64,000 nucleotides of DNA from Flavobacteriaceae bacterium UBA980 (GTDB lineage: Bacteria; Bacteroidota; Bacteroidia; Flavobacteriales; Flavobacteriaceae): the NCBI GenBank assembly GCA_002292265.1, contig DBBQ01000015.1, positions 62,001-126,000 on the forward strand, given 5' to 3'. Positions within the stretch are counted from its first letter, which is position 1, and every line of letters starts with the position of its first letter. Below, piece after piece: positions 54,491 to 63,657 of this stretch. The translations under genes and the position numbers were made by a program. The notes below the pieces were generated by a model, which worked only from the letters and a program-made list of their open reading frames with translations, was not told the origin of the DNA and made no database searches.

Positions 54491-56510
54491 ATGCGTTTGC
54501 CCCGATCCTTTCTCTACCCATTGGTGGTTTTATTTACTTTAGGAGGTATAGGTTTTCATCTTTTTAAACTCCTCTCGTCATGGCTTTTTCTTGTCCTTTT
54601 TTTGTTTTTTCTTCTAGGCGCATTTTTACTTAAAAATAGCCAAAGACAATTCAAGAGTTTGTTATTATACGCTTGTTATTTTTGCATGGGCTAACTGAAT
54701 TTTCAAGCCTTTTACCATCAAGACAAAACACATTACCTCCAAAATCCTATTTCTCCGAGCTCCGGATTCAAAAAAATTGAGGTCTTGGAAATACTTTATG
54801 AAACGACTTTTTCTTTTGCGTATATCGTTCAACTGAAATCCACTGGAACAAGTCCAGCCTCGGGCAAATTAATTGTATATCAAAAAAAGATAGTCTCGTG
54901 GATGCTTATCAGTTGGGTCAGAAAATTCTTACAACAGCGGCCCTCGTTCCTATTGACGAACCTAGAAATCCAGGCGCTTTTTCATATAAGAAGTATCTAG
55001 AAAATTTGTCGGTTTACGCGCAGCTAGAGTTGAATACAAAAAATACAATACCCTTAAAAGCACCTGAAACTTCTCTTCATCATCGAATGGTGCAGTTGAG
55101 AAAACAAATCCTTTCTAAGATTGAAAACAGCACCCTTCAAAATGAATCCAAAGGAATACTTCAAGCCTTGTTATTGGCAGAGCGAAAAGCCATCGGAGAA
55201 GAACAGATCGAAGACTATGCGTGTGCTGGTGTGTTACATCTTTTGGTACTGTCTGGCCTACACATTGGTCTTCTTGTAGAACTATTACTTTTGCTTTTGA
55301 GCCCTTTGTTGTGGTTTCGTCATGGGTCTATTTTTCGACTGAGTATTATACTTAGCGTTCTTTGGCTTTTTACCTTTTTTGTGGGCTTACCGGCCTCTGT
55401 TGTCCGTGCGGTAACTCTCTTTTCCTTTTTAACCGTAGGACGTTTTATTCATCAAGGGAAAAATACATTTCATCTCACGGTAGTTTCTTTTTTAGTTTTA
55501 TTAGTCGCATATCCCCCCTTTTTAAAACAAATTGGATTTCAATTTAGCTTTTTAGCTGTCTTTGGTATTTTGTGGATTCATCCGATCCTTCAAAGATTTT
55601 GGAACCCTAAGATCGGTTGGATAAGAAAGTATTGGCAGTGGACTACCGTAAGTCTGGCCGCACAAATGGCCGTCGGTCCTTTGAGTGTCTTTTACTTTCA
55701 TCAATTTCCTAGTTTATTTTTGATCAGCAATCTTTTGATTATTCCTTTTTTGGAGTTTTTCTGGTTTTGGTCATGGCTGTTTTTGTGATGCTTCTATTTG
55801 ACCTACTTCCCCATTGTATGGGAACATTCTTCGATGGAGCAGTTCAACTTTTAAATGGGTCCGTTTCTTGGATTGCTCAGAATGACCCTTTGCCATTGGA
55901 TCAGCTTTACCTTCCTGTTCCCGTAATGTTAGGGCTCTATTTAGCTCTCTTTTTTGTCGTGCTTTCCCTAGAAAAAAAGCGTTTCCCTCAATGGGTGGGA
56001 ACCGCAATTTCTTTTTTTATCTTACTCTAGTTGATCCAGCTAGAACAAGAAAAAACCTCAAATGAACACGCTTTTTGGATATTCTATTTACACCGAGAAA
56101 GCAGCTACGGCTATTTTAAATCAGGAGTTTTTTACCATCATTCATCTAACCCTAATAAAAACCGACGTATCCTTTCCGATTTTGCAAATTCTCGACTCCT
56201 TCACCGCTTCGAAAAACTTCCCATCAAGAATTTTTTTAGCGTAGATCAATTTCATTTATTCATCTTGGACAACGAAAAAAGATATACGCTCCCCAATTAT
56301 AGTCCGACTCATATCCTGTTGCGAAACGACCCAAAAATCAATCTAGATCGCTTGCTTTAAATCCATCAACCTCAACTCATTGTCGCAGACAGTTCAAACA
56401 GTCCACGGACGGTGAGCAGATGGGAAAAAAGTTGTAAAAAATACTCGATTCCATTCTACGATACACGAAAAAGTGGTGCTTTAAAAATCAGCCTCGAAAA
56501 CGAGGAATAA
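54491..56510 (+). pseudogene. comEC: Degraded comEC (DNA uptake channel) pseudogene
   Basis: Pieces of one ComEC/Rec2 protein lie in order but in several frames. Key remnants are HLLVLSGLHIGLL (competence-domain signature) and LPASVVRAVTLFSF, with multiple membrane spans. Five lesions break it: an in-frame TAA at 54692, a lost A in the seven-A run 54882-54888, a lost G at 55752-55753, an in-frame TAG at 56028, and an in-frame TAA at 56358. With those repaired the protein would be about 670 residues, a normal length for Flavobacteriaceae. It has the DUF4131, channel and C-terminal parts (ending near IPFYDTRKSG). ComEC imports single-stranded DNA during transformation; this copy cannot. The end overlaps the convergent thioredoxin-like gene by 23 bases. 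Confidence 0.9.
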
Positions 56511-57033
56511 AGTTTTTCTTGTAGATTTCGAAGTCTTCAGGTTTAGAAAATACTTGATAATCTCCCTGCTTGATCATTTTTAAATAGAGTTCGATTTGTT
56601 TGGGCTTGTGATATCCTACTAAGGGCATTATAGGGTCTCCCTCTTCGCTAAAGAAAACCATCGTAGGATACCCTTTAACGCCTAGAAACTGGGTGAACTG
56701 ATGGGTTGCGTTACGTCCTTTTCGGTTGGGGTCATGGTTGGGATTAGTGTAGGTTTGATCGTAATATTGAATTTCTTCTGTCCCTTCCGCATTGAATTTT
56801 ACTGCGTAGTAATGTTCAGAGATATAGCGGGAGACATCGGGATTTTGAAAGGTGTTCTTGTCTAATAATTTACAGGGACCGCACCAGTCCGTATAGACGT
56901 CCATAAAGATTTTCTTGGGCTCTTTTTTCTGAGCCTCTCGGGCTTCAGCCAAAGTCATCCATTGAATTTTTTGAGCAAAAACAGTACTCAGTCCAAGTAG
57001 GAAAAAAAATGTTAGTAGAATGGAATTTTTCAT
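56488..57033 (-). CDS. Secreted thioredoxin-like protein
   Basis: 181 residues with a signal peptide (residues about 1-20, FFFLLGLSTVFAQ). The thioredoxin domain carries the redox motif WCGPCK in FMDVYTDWCGPCKLLDK and the cis-proline region VKGYPTMVFF. It most likely reduces or isomerises disulfides in the periplasm. The substrate is unknown. It precedes no other gene closely; the POT transporter gene lies 48 bases upstream on the same strand. Confidence 0.9.
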   Translation of the reverse strand: MKNSILLTFFFLLGLSTVFAQKIQWMTLAEAREAQKKEPKKIFMDVYTDWCGPCKLLDKNTFQNPDVSRYISEHYYAVKFNAEGTEEIQYYDQTYTNPNHDPNRKGRNATHQFTQFLGVKGYPTMVFFSEEGDPIMPLVGYHKPKQIELYLKMIKQGDYQVFSKPEDFEIYKKNFIPRFRG

Positions 57034-57081
57034 AACTGCACAGCTTTGAATAAAACTGATGTAAAAATATAAAATATTATA

Positions 57082-58440
57082 CTATTGCGCTTTCTCTAAA
57101 TCCTCTGCACCGTGCGTTAACCTTTTTAAGGGTTTTAAGAGTAAAATAACCGATATCGCTATCAGGGTACAAAAAATAAAAATGCCTGTAAAAATTTGCT
57201 TTTCTCCTGCGGTTTCAGCGTAGCCCCCTATACTTGCGGCAAGCTTGTTTCCCAAACCAGTAGCTGCCCAATACAACCCCATAATAGAGGCTGCATATTT
57301 CACAGGAGCCAATTTGGTAATAAACGATAAAGAAACCGGAGAGGCACATAACTCACCAATAGTATGAAATAGATATGCTAATACCAGCCAATACATCGCT
57401 GATTTACCGGCTACCTCATAATCCAAAGCTGCAAAGCGCATAAATAGAAAGCCCATACCCATGATTAAAATTCCAATTGCAATTTTATACAAAGAGGAAG
57501 CTTCTTTCCCTTTTAACTTCCAACGCATCCAAAATCCACCGACTCCAATAGCCAAGGTGATGATAAAAAAGGAATTTAAGGACTGGAACCAAGAAGCTGG
57601 GATTTCCATCCCCATAAGCATGCGATCTGTTTTTTGCTTAGCATACAAATTCATCAATCCTCCTGCTTGCTCAAAAGCTCCCCAAAAAAAGATAATCAAT
57701 AGAAAGGAAATTAAAAGTACTTTGACTCGGTCTTTTTCTACAGCGGTTAACTTTCTTTTTCTCAGTTCACGGTCAGGATGTGACTCTTTTCCAATAAAAT
57801 CTCCTACTCCCACTAAGTATTTTTGACCGTAGAAATACGTAATTTGACCAATGAACATTCCTATCGCGGCCAAACCGAAACCGTAGTGCCAGTTGTAGGT
57901 TTCACCGACCCATCCACATAGAATAGGTGCTGCAAAACCACCGATGTTGATCCCCATATAAAAAATATAAAATCCAAGGTCTCTTCTTTCATCCCCTTTG
58001 GGGTAGAGGCCTCCCACCATGCTTGAGATATTGGGTTTGAGTCCACCCACTCCTAAAATCACAAAAAAGCATCCCAGGTAAAAGCTGAATTCGGTATCAA
58101 AAGCTAAAATCGTATGTCCAATACACAATAAAATCCCTCCTAACATCACGGTTTTCTTTTGCCCCAAAAGGTTGTCCGCTATCCAGCCCCCGGGTACAGA
58201 AGCCAAATAAACAAGCATAGTGTACCAACCGTAGAGTGCAATAGCCTCCGAATTGGTCCAACCAAAACCGGGATTGTCCGTATTGGTTTTAGCAACGAGA
58301 AAAAGGGTGAACAAAGCACGCATTCCATAGTATGAAAATCGTTCCCACAATTCTGTAAAAAAGAGAACATATAGCCCGGGTGGATGACCAAAGATTGTTT
58401 TTGTTTCAGAAAGAGATTTTGCGTCTGCCATGAGCTTCAA
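57082..58440 (-). CDS. POT family proton-coupled peptide transporter
   Basis: 452 residues with about 12-14 membrane spans. The POT signature ELWERFSYYGMRAL (ExxERFxYY) lies near residue 35. Other family segments are GGWIADNLLGQKK and FYIFYMGINIGGF. It imports di- or tripeptides using the proton gradient. An alternative ATG three codons later is possible. The 360 bases upstream hold no clear gene. Confidence 0.94.
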   Translation of the reverse strand: MKLMADAKSLSETKTIFGHPPGLYVLFFTELWERFSYYGMRALFTLFLVAKTNTDNPGFGWTNSEAIALYGWYTMLVYLASVPGGWIADNLLGQKKTVMLGGILLCIGHTILAFDTEFSFYLGCFFVILGVGGLKPNISSMVGGLYPKGDERRDLGFYIFYMGINIGGFAAPILCGWVGETYNWHYGFGLAAIGMFIGQITYFYGQKYLVGVGDFIGKESHPDRELRKRKLTAVEKDRVKVLLISFLLIIFFWGAFEQAGGLMNLYAKQKTDRMLMGMEIPASWFQSLNSFFIITLAIGVGGFWMRWKLKGKEASSLYKIAIGILIMGMGFLFMRFAALDYEVAGKSAMYWLVLAYLFHTIGELCASPVSLSFITKLAPVKYAASIMGLYWAATGLGNKLAASIGGYAETAGEKQIFTGIFIFCTLIAISVILLLKPLKRLTHGAEDLEKAQ

Positions 58441-58800
58441 TTTTATTACAGATTATTAAGGTTAAAGTTAGTCATTTTGGTGTAGAGGTGTTTCTGGGTA
58501 TTTCCTTGTTCGTGGATCGAATGGTTTGTAGACCTCCCGGATCGCGTACATCTTTTCATAAATAGTCTAAATCTAAACTAAGTTGCTGGACTTGGATTTC
58601 CCCAGCGAGTAACAATAAAAAGGGGAGAAAGAAGTAATTGGAGTCTCGCGTTTTACTAAAATCTCGTATTGTTTTTTGTGTACTGGAATTCATGATTAAA
58701 TTTTTAGCGCTTCATTTTCATGGAAAGGCAATTTAGGAAAAATGCGTCAACCTTGATTTTGGAAGGGGTTCAAATTCTGTATCTTTACAAAAAAATTTAG
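58441..58800. other. Intergenic region, 360 bases
   Basis: The only open frame of note is a minus-strand ATG frame of 45 codons (58556-58693), with a central hydrophobic stretch (FFLPFLLLLAG). It has no recognisable family and no clear ribosome-binding site, so I treat it as doubtful. The right end holds the promoter of the HMG-CoA reductase gene. I see no RNA gene, repeat or mobile element. Confidence 0.6.
58759..58787 (+). promoter_or_regulatory. Promoter of the HMG-CoA reductase gene
   Basis: -33 TTG (58759-58761), an 18-base spacer and TATCTTTA (58780-58787), one mismatch from TAnnTTTG. Transcription should begin a few bases before the ATG at 58801. Confidence 0.55.
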
Positions 58801-60120
58801 ATGGGTAAAAAGATTGACGGCTTTTCCAAACTGACCCAATCAGAAAAAATAGATTGGATCACCAACACTCACTTTAAGAACCCTGAAAAAGCACAAAAAC
58901 AATTAGAAGTCTATTGGAACCCTGATTCCAAGCTTCAAAAGCGTCATGATGAATTCATAGAAAACACACTTTCCAATTTTTACCTTCCTCTGGGAGTTGC
59001 TCCCAACTTTTTAATTAATGGTACTACCTACACGCTACCCCTAGTTGTGGAAGAGAGTTCGGTGGTGGCTGCTGCGAGCAATGCAGCTAAATTTTGGGGG
59101 AGTCGTGGAGGGTTTACTACCCAAGTAATTAATACTTTAAAAGTAGGTCATGTTCATTTTTATTTTAAAGGAGATCCCAGAGAGCTGCAAAAATTTTTTA
59201 ATCGTAGAAAAAAGGATCTACTTCAATCTACCCTGTCCCTGACTAAAAATATGGAAGCCCGTGGTGGGGGGATCACCAAACTTGAATTGGTGGATAAAAG
59301 CGAAGCACTCGCCAACTATTTCCAACTGCATATGGAGTTTAAAACAAAAGATGCCATGGGGGCCAATTTTATCAACTCCTGCTTGGAACTCGTTGCAAAA
59401 AAATTCATAGAATTTGCGGAAGAAGATCAGTTAACACAAGGAAAAGAAAACACTTTAGAAATCGCGATGAGCATTCTCTCAAACTATGTCCCTGAATGTT
59501 TGGTTCGTGCAGAAGTGCGTTGCCCAGTAACGGACTTTACGCTTCAAAACAACGGTGTAGCTGGAGCCACTTTTGCAAAAAAAATGGTTGATGCTGTTGC
59601 CATCGCGAGTTGTGAACCCTACCGTGCGGTAACCCATAACAAGGGAATTATGAACGGTGTGGATGCCTTAGTAATTGCTACAGGAAATGATTTTAGAGCT
59701 GTGGAGGCGGGCGTTCATGCTTTTGCCTCAAGATCGGGACGCTACCGTTCCTTGAGTAATGCCTATGTTCAGGAGGAACAGTTTGTAATGGAGCTTACCT
59801 TACCCCTTGCTCTAGGCACGGTGGGTGGGCTTACTAAACTTCACCCTATGGTAGAATGGTGTATGGAACTTTTGGGAAATCCCTCTGCCGAAGAATTGAT
59901 GGAAATTGTCGCAGTAGCGGGATTGGCTCAAAATTTTGCTGCCTTGCGTTCTCTTGTAACTACAGGAATCCAAAAAGGTCATATGAAAATGCATTTGCTC
60001 AATATCCTGAATCAATTTGAGGCCAGCGAGACTCAAAAGAAAGCTGCTTTAGCATATTTCAAAACGGAACCCGTAACGGTTCAGGCTGTAGGTGCCTTTT
60101 TACAAAAAAACAGTCTTTAG
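58801..60120 (+). CDS. mvaA: Class II hydroxymethylglutaryl-CoA reductase
   Basis: 439 residues without membrane spans, as in class II bacterial enzymes. LPLGVAPNFL and PLVVEESSVVAAASNAAK near the start (in part), KDAMGANFIN, NKGIMNGVDALVIATGNDFR and LPLALGTVGGL near the end are the class II landmarks. It makes mevalonate from HMG-CoA in the isoprenoid pathway. The GHMP kinase gene begins one base after its stop, forming a two-gene unit. Confidence 0.95.
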   Translation: MGKKIDGFSKLTQSEKIDWITNTHFKNPEKAQKQLEVYWNPDSKLQKRHDEFIENTLSNFYLPLGVAPNFLINGTTYTLPLVVEESSVVAAASNAAKFWGSRGGFTTQVINTLKVGHVHFYFKGDPRELQKFFNRRKKDLLQSTLSLTKNMEARGGGITKLELVDKSEALANYFQLHMEFKTKDAMGANFINSCLELVAKKFIEFAEEDQLTQGKENTLEIAMSILSNYVPECLVRAEVRCPVTDFTLQNNGVAGATFAKKMVDAVAIASCEPYRAVTHNKGIMNGVDALVIATGNDFRAVEAGVHAFASRSGRYRSLSNAYVQEEQFVMELTLPLALGTVGGLTKLHPMVEWCMELLGNPSAEELMEIVAVAGLAQNFAALRSLVTTGIQKGHMKMHLLNILNQFEASETQKKAALAYFKTEPVTVQAVGAFLQKNSL

Positions 60121-60121
60121 T

Positions 60122-61024
60122 ATGGCTTCATTTTACAGTTCCGGAAAATTATTAATTACCGCAGAATATGCTGTTTTAGGAGGGGCAAAGGCATTGGCAA
60201 TTCCTTGCCAAAAAGGACAGAAGTTACACTTTGAAGAAAGTGCCGAATCCGTACTGCATTGGAACAGTTATGATGAAAGAGGAAACCGCTGGTTTGAAGC
60301 TCAATTTGAATTGCCTGAACTGAAGGTTGTTCAAACTTCAGATCCTAATGCTTCAAAGCGTTTACAAGATATTTTAAACTTTGCTAAAAAAAAAAATCCT
60401 TCGTTTTTAAACTTGGGAGGAACAGTAAAAACCGAATTGGAGTTCAATCGCCATTGGGGCTTAGGAAGTTCTGCTACTCTAATTGTAAATATCGCTTCAT
60501 GGGCAAAAATAAACCCCTACCAATTGCTTGAAAACAGTTTTGGAGGTAGTGGTTACGATGTGGCCTGTGGTCTTGCCGAAGGTCCCATTTTTTTTACCAA
60601 AAAGAAAAACACCCCTAAAGTCGAACCGATAACTTTTTCGCCTCCATTTAGAAATGAATTGTATTTTGTTTATTTAAATCAAAAAAGAGATAGCCAAGAG
60701 GCCGTTCAAAATTTTGACGTGAAACGGGTCACTCCCACTCTTATTTCTACATTAGATCAACTCACCGAAGCTATTTCAATAAGCACAAATTTAAAGGAAT
60801 TTACTGCCCTGATCGAACAACACGAAAATTTAATCGGTCAGTTGATCCAACAAAAAACGATAAAAGAAATTTTATTCTCAGACTTTTTGGGAAGTATCAA
60901 AAGCTTAGGGGCGTGGGGAGGTGATTTTATCTTGGCAACAGGTGGGAAGGAAACCCATGACTATTTTACGGAAAAAGGCTTCGATACTGTAATCCCCTTT
61001 AATCAAATGTGCAAGATCAATTAG
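60122..61024 (+). CDS. GYDIA-type GHMP kinase, probably of the mevalonate pathway
   Basis: 300 residues from the ATG at 60122; the frame is open upstream but only inside the HMG-CoA reductase gene. GKLLITAEYAVLGGA at the start, HWGLGSSATL (ATP-binding GHMP motif) and GSGYDVACGL (the GYDIA motif, here GYDVA) identify the Bacteroidota kinase family. Position directly behind HMG-CoA reductase suggests mevalonate or phosphomevalonate phosphorylation; which one cannot be told from sequence. The last part matches the GHMP C-terminal domain. Confidence 0.9.
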   Translation: MASFYSSGKLLITAEYAVLGGAKALAIPCQKGQKLHFEESAESVLHWNSYDERGNRWFEAQFELPELKVVQTSDPNASKRLQDILNFAKKKNPSFLNLGGTVKTELEFNRHWGLGSSATLIVNIASWAKINPYQLLENSFGGSGYDVACGLAEGPIFFTKKKNTPKVEPITFSPPFRNELYFVYLNQKRDSQEAVQNFDVKRVTPTLISTLDQLTEAISISTNLKEFTALIEQHENLIGQLIQQKTIKEILFSDFLGSIKSLGAWGGDFILATGGKETHDYFTEKGFDTVIPFNQMCKIN

Positions 61025-61035
61025 ATACGGTACGC

Positions 61036-61347
61036 TTAGGTTTTACTGAAACTCATTTTTTGACCATCTAGCACGGCTGTAATTTGATTTTTATCATAAA
61101 CCGCCATAAAGATGTCATCTTCTTTTTTAACGTGAAGAATATTCTTTTTTTTCTTGTAGTCGGCGGAAAAAACTTTGACTTCCTCTTCTTGAGAATTGTA
61201 TTTTACCCAGCCTTCTACTTGGTCTTCATTAGCAAAAATAAGCTTGTAATAACTCGCATCCGGTTCGTTGGTAGAAGTACACATCCAAACCGTCCCTACA
61301 AGGGCTAGAGACTGTCTGATTTTCTTTGTAAAACGAAATAATCGCAT
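61036..61347 (-). CDS. Small protein of unknown function
   Basis: 103 residues. A hydrophobic segment with a cysteine (SLALVGTVWMCTSTNEP) lies near residues 13-29 and could be a lipoprotein-type signal with an atypical lipobox. The rest is a small charged domain with alternating strands (YYKLIFANEDQVEGWVKY, in part, and FMAVYDKNQITAVL). I do not recognise a family. It sits alone between the GHMP kinase gene and the terminator of the PpiD-like gene. Confidence 0.6.
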   Translation of the reverse strand: MRLFRFTKKIRQSLALVGTVWMCTSTNEPDASYYKLIFANEDQVEGWVKYNSQEEEVKVFSADYKKKKNILHVKKEDDIFMAVYDKNQITAVLDGQKMSFSKT

Positions 61348-61387
61348 GAATTATAGCTTTTATCGATTTGCAAATCAAATTTCATGC

Positions 61388-61418
61388 CAAAAAAACCCTT
61401 AAGGCTGTTAAGGGTTTT
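61388..61418 (-). terminator. Rho-independent terminator of the PpiD-like gene
   Basis: Stem AAAACCCTTAA (61392-61402) / TTAAGGGTTTT (61408-61418) with a five-base loop. On the minus strand it is followed by a T run. It lies 27 bases beyond the stop of the gene at 61445. Confidence 0.82.
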
Positions 61419-61444
61419 ATATTGTACAATTTTTAATTACTGCA

Positions 61445-63559
61445 TTAGTAATAGAGAGCTCTATTGTCTTCTATTTCTGCTACGGATTCTAAGGCTACAA
61501 AAACATTTTCAATTAAAGTAAAACTAGCATTTCTTTGAATCTCCTTTGAATAAGCAGAGTAGTCCTCTAGATCTTCAACAATATTTTTCTGATTTAAAAG
61601 GATTTTATAAACACCTTTATCTCCTTGTACTAAATCAGAGAGTTCTCCTTCGTTCATTGCAAAAGCGGTCCCCACAACGTTGGGTTCGTTCCCTGCGCCT
61701 ACAATGGTTGGATTTTTTTGATTTACTGCTGAGGCCGTTTCAACAGTTAGGTTTTCCTCTTCGGACAAAGCTTCTAAAGTAGTTTTATCTGCGTAGCGTT
61801 TTTTAATTAATGCGGCTTTCTTGTCTTCCATGAGGATTTTTCTCACTTCAGCGCCCACCTCGTCAATAGAAGCTAAACCTTCTTTAACTTTTGCGGTGAG
61901 TTGTACTACTACATAGCCTCCTTGGTTTAGTGAAAAGCGTCTGATGTCCCCTATCTTGGTGTCTTCTTCAAAAGCCCATCGAACAATATTTCTTTGTCCT
62001 GGCAGACCGGGTAAATTTTCTTCTAGGGCTGCAATTTGTTGCACGGGTCGTACTTGATAGTTACTTTTTTCAGCAATTGCTAAAAAATCGTTTTGTTCAT
62101 TACTATCCATCTCAAACTGAGTAGCCTCTCTAAAAATTTCATTGGAAGTTTGATCTGAAGGAACCGCTTCGGTTACTACGTCAGCAATCAATGCTAAATC
62201 GTCCTTGTCGGTAACCTTGATAATATGGAACCCAAATTCCGTTTCGACTAAACCTACACGATTAACCCGATTGGTATTGACAAAATTAAAAAATTCTGTG
62301 GCCATTTCGCCCTCTTGGAAAAAGCCTAAATCTCCTCCACGCGTTCTTGTGGGACCATCCGAGTTTTCCAAGGCAAGTGCGTCAAAGTCTGCAGAGGCTC
62401 TTCTGGCAAGGCGATACACCCGATTGGCTTCTTTTTTTGCTTCTTCTTTTGTTCTAGTGACGTTGGAAGAAGCACGGGTTGCCCCTTCATAAGCAATCAA
62501 GATGTGACTCGCACGAAGGGATGCATTTTTTTTACGTCCTAAAAGTCTAGAAATCTTAAATGAATTTCCATCGCGATAGGGACCAAAAACTTCTCCCTCG
62601 TCTAAACTGAAAAGTATATCTGCATATTCGTTGTTGTATTGTCCACGGGGTTTGTACACGGAATCAAAAGAAACTTCGGAATATTGATCTACAAAATCTG
62701 CTACATTTTTGGTTTCTTTAAAACCTTCTAGCGTGTCTGTTAACTTAGAAACATTATTGTAAGCAATACGTTGGGACTTTAGTCCATCAAGGCGCAAACG
62801 AATGGTTGCCAAATCGTCCTCTGTGGGACGTTCATCAAAGGCGACATATTGAATATTTCGGGTCTCGTCTCGCTCGAATTCATCTTTGTGCTCTTGGATG
62901 TATTTTTTGATTTCGGAGTCTGTTACCTCAACAAGACTGTCGGGGATTACATCAAAAGGAATTTGAACGTATTGTATGTTTACATTGTCGTTTTCAAGGT
63001 GGTAATTGGCTTTTGCCTCAGCTTCTGTCATCCCAGCACTCGCCTTAATTAAATCCAGATAAATCCGTTGTTTTGCGATTCCAATGATACTTTGCTCTTG
63101 AAATTTCCAATTTTCGTAGGCCGTGGGGTTTGTAGATTTTAATTGAGCAATAAAATCCGTGAATATTCCAAAATCAAAAAACCCTGCCTCGTTTTGAAAA
63201 TCTGGGTTGTTTACAATGTTATCATCCGATGAGATAATTTGTTCCAGTTGATCTTTACCCGCATCGATTCCTAGTTTTTCAAACTGCTGTTCAAATACAG
63301 TGTTTCTCAACGCTTGATTCCATACAAGGTTTACAGATTGTAAGGTGGAATAATTGTAGGTGCGTTCGGTTTGTTCGACCAGCTGGCGAAAGTAATTGAG
63401 CTCTACCTCTTCGTCATTGATCAGTGCGATAGGATCCGTAGGACCGGAATTTGAAGAACTTCCGTCAAACACTCCGGAGATTACAAAAGCGAAAAGCGCC
63501 ATTCCGATTACGAGAATCAAAAAAATGGAGCGTTGTCTAATTTTTCCTAAAATGGCCAT
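61445..63559 (-). CDS. PpiD-like periplasmic folding factor (peptidylprolyl isomerase)
   Basis: 704 residues. One N-terminal membrane span (about 12-30, FLILVIGMALFAFVISGVF) anchors the protein. A SurA-N-like helical region follows (about 40-230). A parvulin (PPIC) domain starts at RASHILIAYEG and includes GGDLGFFQEGEM and FGFHIIKVTDK (about residues 345-460). The layout is that of PpiD, which helps outer-membrane and secreted proteins fold at the exit of the Sec channel. A hairpin terminator follows. Confidence 0.93.
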   Translation of the reverse strand: MAILGKIRQRSIFLILVIGMALFAFVISGVFDGSSSNSGPTDPIALINDEEVELNYFRQLVEQTERTYNYSTLQSVNLVWNQALRNTVFEQQFEKLGIDAGKDQLEQIISSDDNIVNNPDFQNEAGFFDFGIFTDFIAQLKSTNPTAYENWKFQEQSIIGIAKQRIYLDLIKASAGMTEAEAKANYHLENDNVNIQYVQIPFDVIPDSLVEVTDSEIKKYIQEHKDEFERDETRNIQYVAFDERPTEDDLATIRLRLDGLKSQRIAYNNVSKLTDTLEGFKETKNVADFVDQYSEVSFDSVYKPRGQYNNEYADILFSLDEGEVFGPYRDGNSFKISRLLGRKKNASLRASHILIAYEGATRASSNVTRTKEEAKKEANRVYRLARRASADFDALALENSDGPTRTRGGDLGFFQEGEMATEFFNFVNTNRVNRVGLVETEFGFHIIKVTDKDDLALIADVVTEAVPSDQTSNEIFREATQFEMDSNEQNDFLAIAEKSNYQVRPVQQIAALEENLPGLPGQRNIVRWAFEEDTKIGDIRRFSLNQGGYVVVQLTAKVKEGLASIDEVGAEVRKILMEDKKAALIKKRYADKTTLEALSEEENLTVETASAVNQKNPTIVGAGNEPNVVGTAFAMNEGELSDLVQGDKGVYKILLNQKNIVEDLEDYSAYSKEIQRNASFTLIENVFVALESVAEIEDNRALYY

Positions 63560-63657
63560 AGTTGCTATTTTTGATGGTTTGCGAAATTAAGCTATTCCTT
63601 TGAATAAAGAAAGTTCCTTTGTTTAAAAATAGGGATGTATTTTTTTACAGCTATGAT

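Noticed and set aside
54785..56360. Four separate small genes (54785-55000, 54898-55788, 55767-56030, 56031-56360)
   Set aside because: Each holds a consecutive piece of one ComEC protein; they are fragments of a single broken gene, not independent genes.
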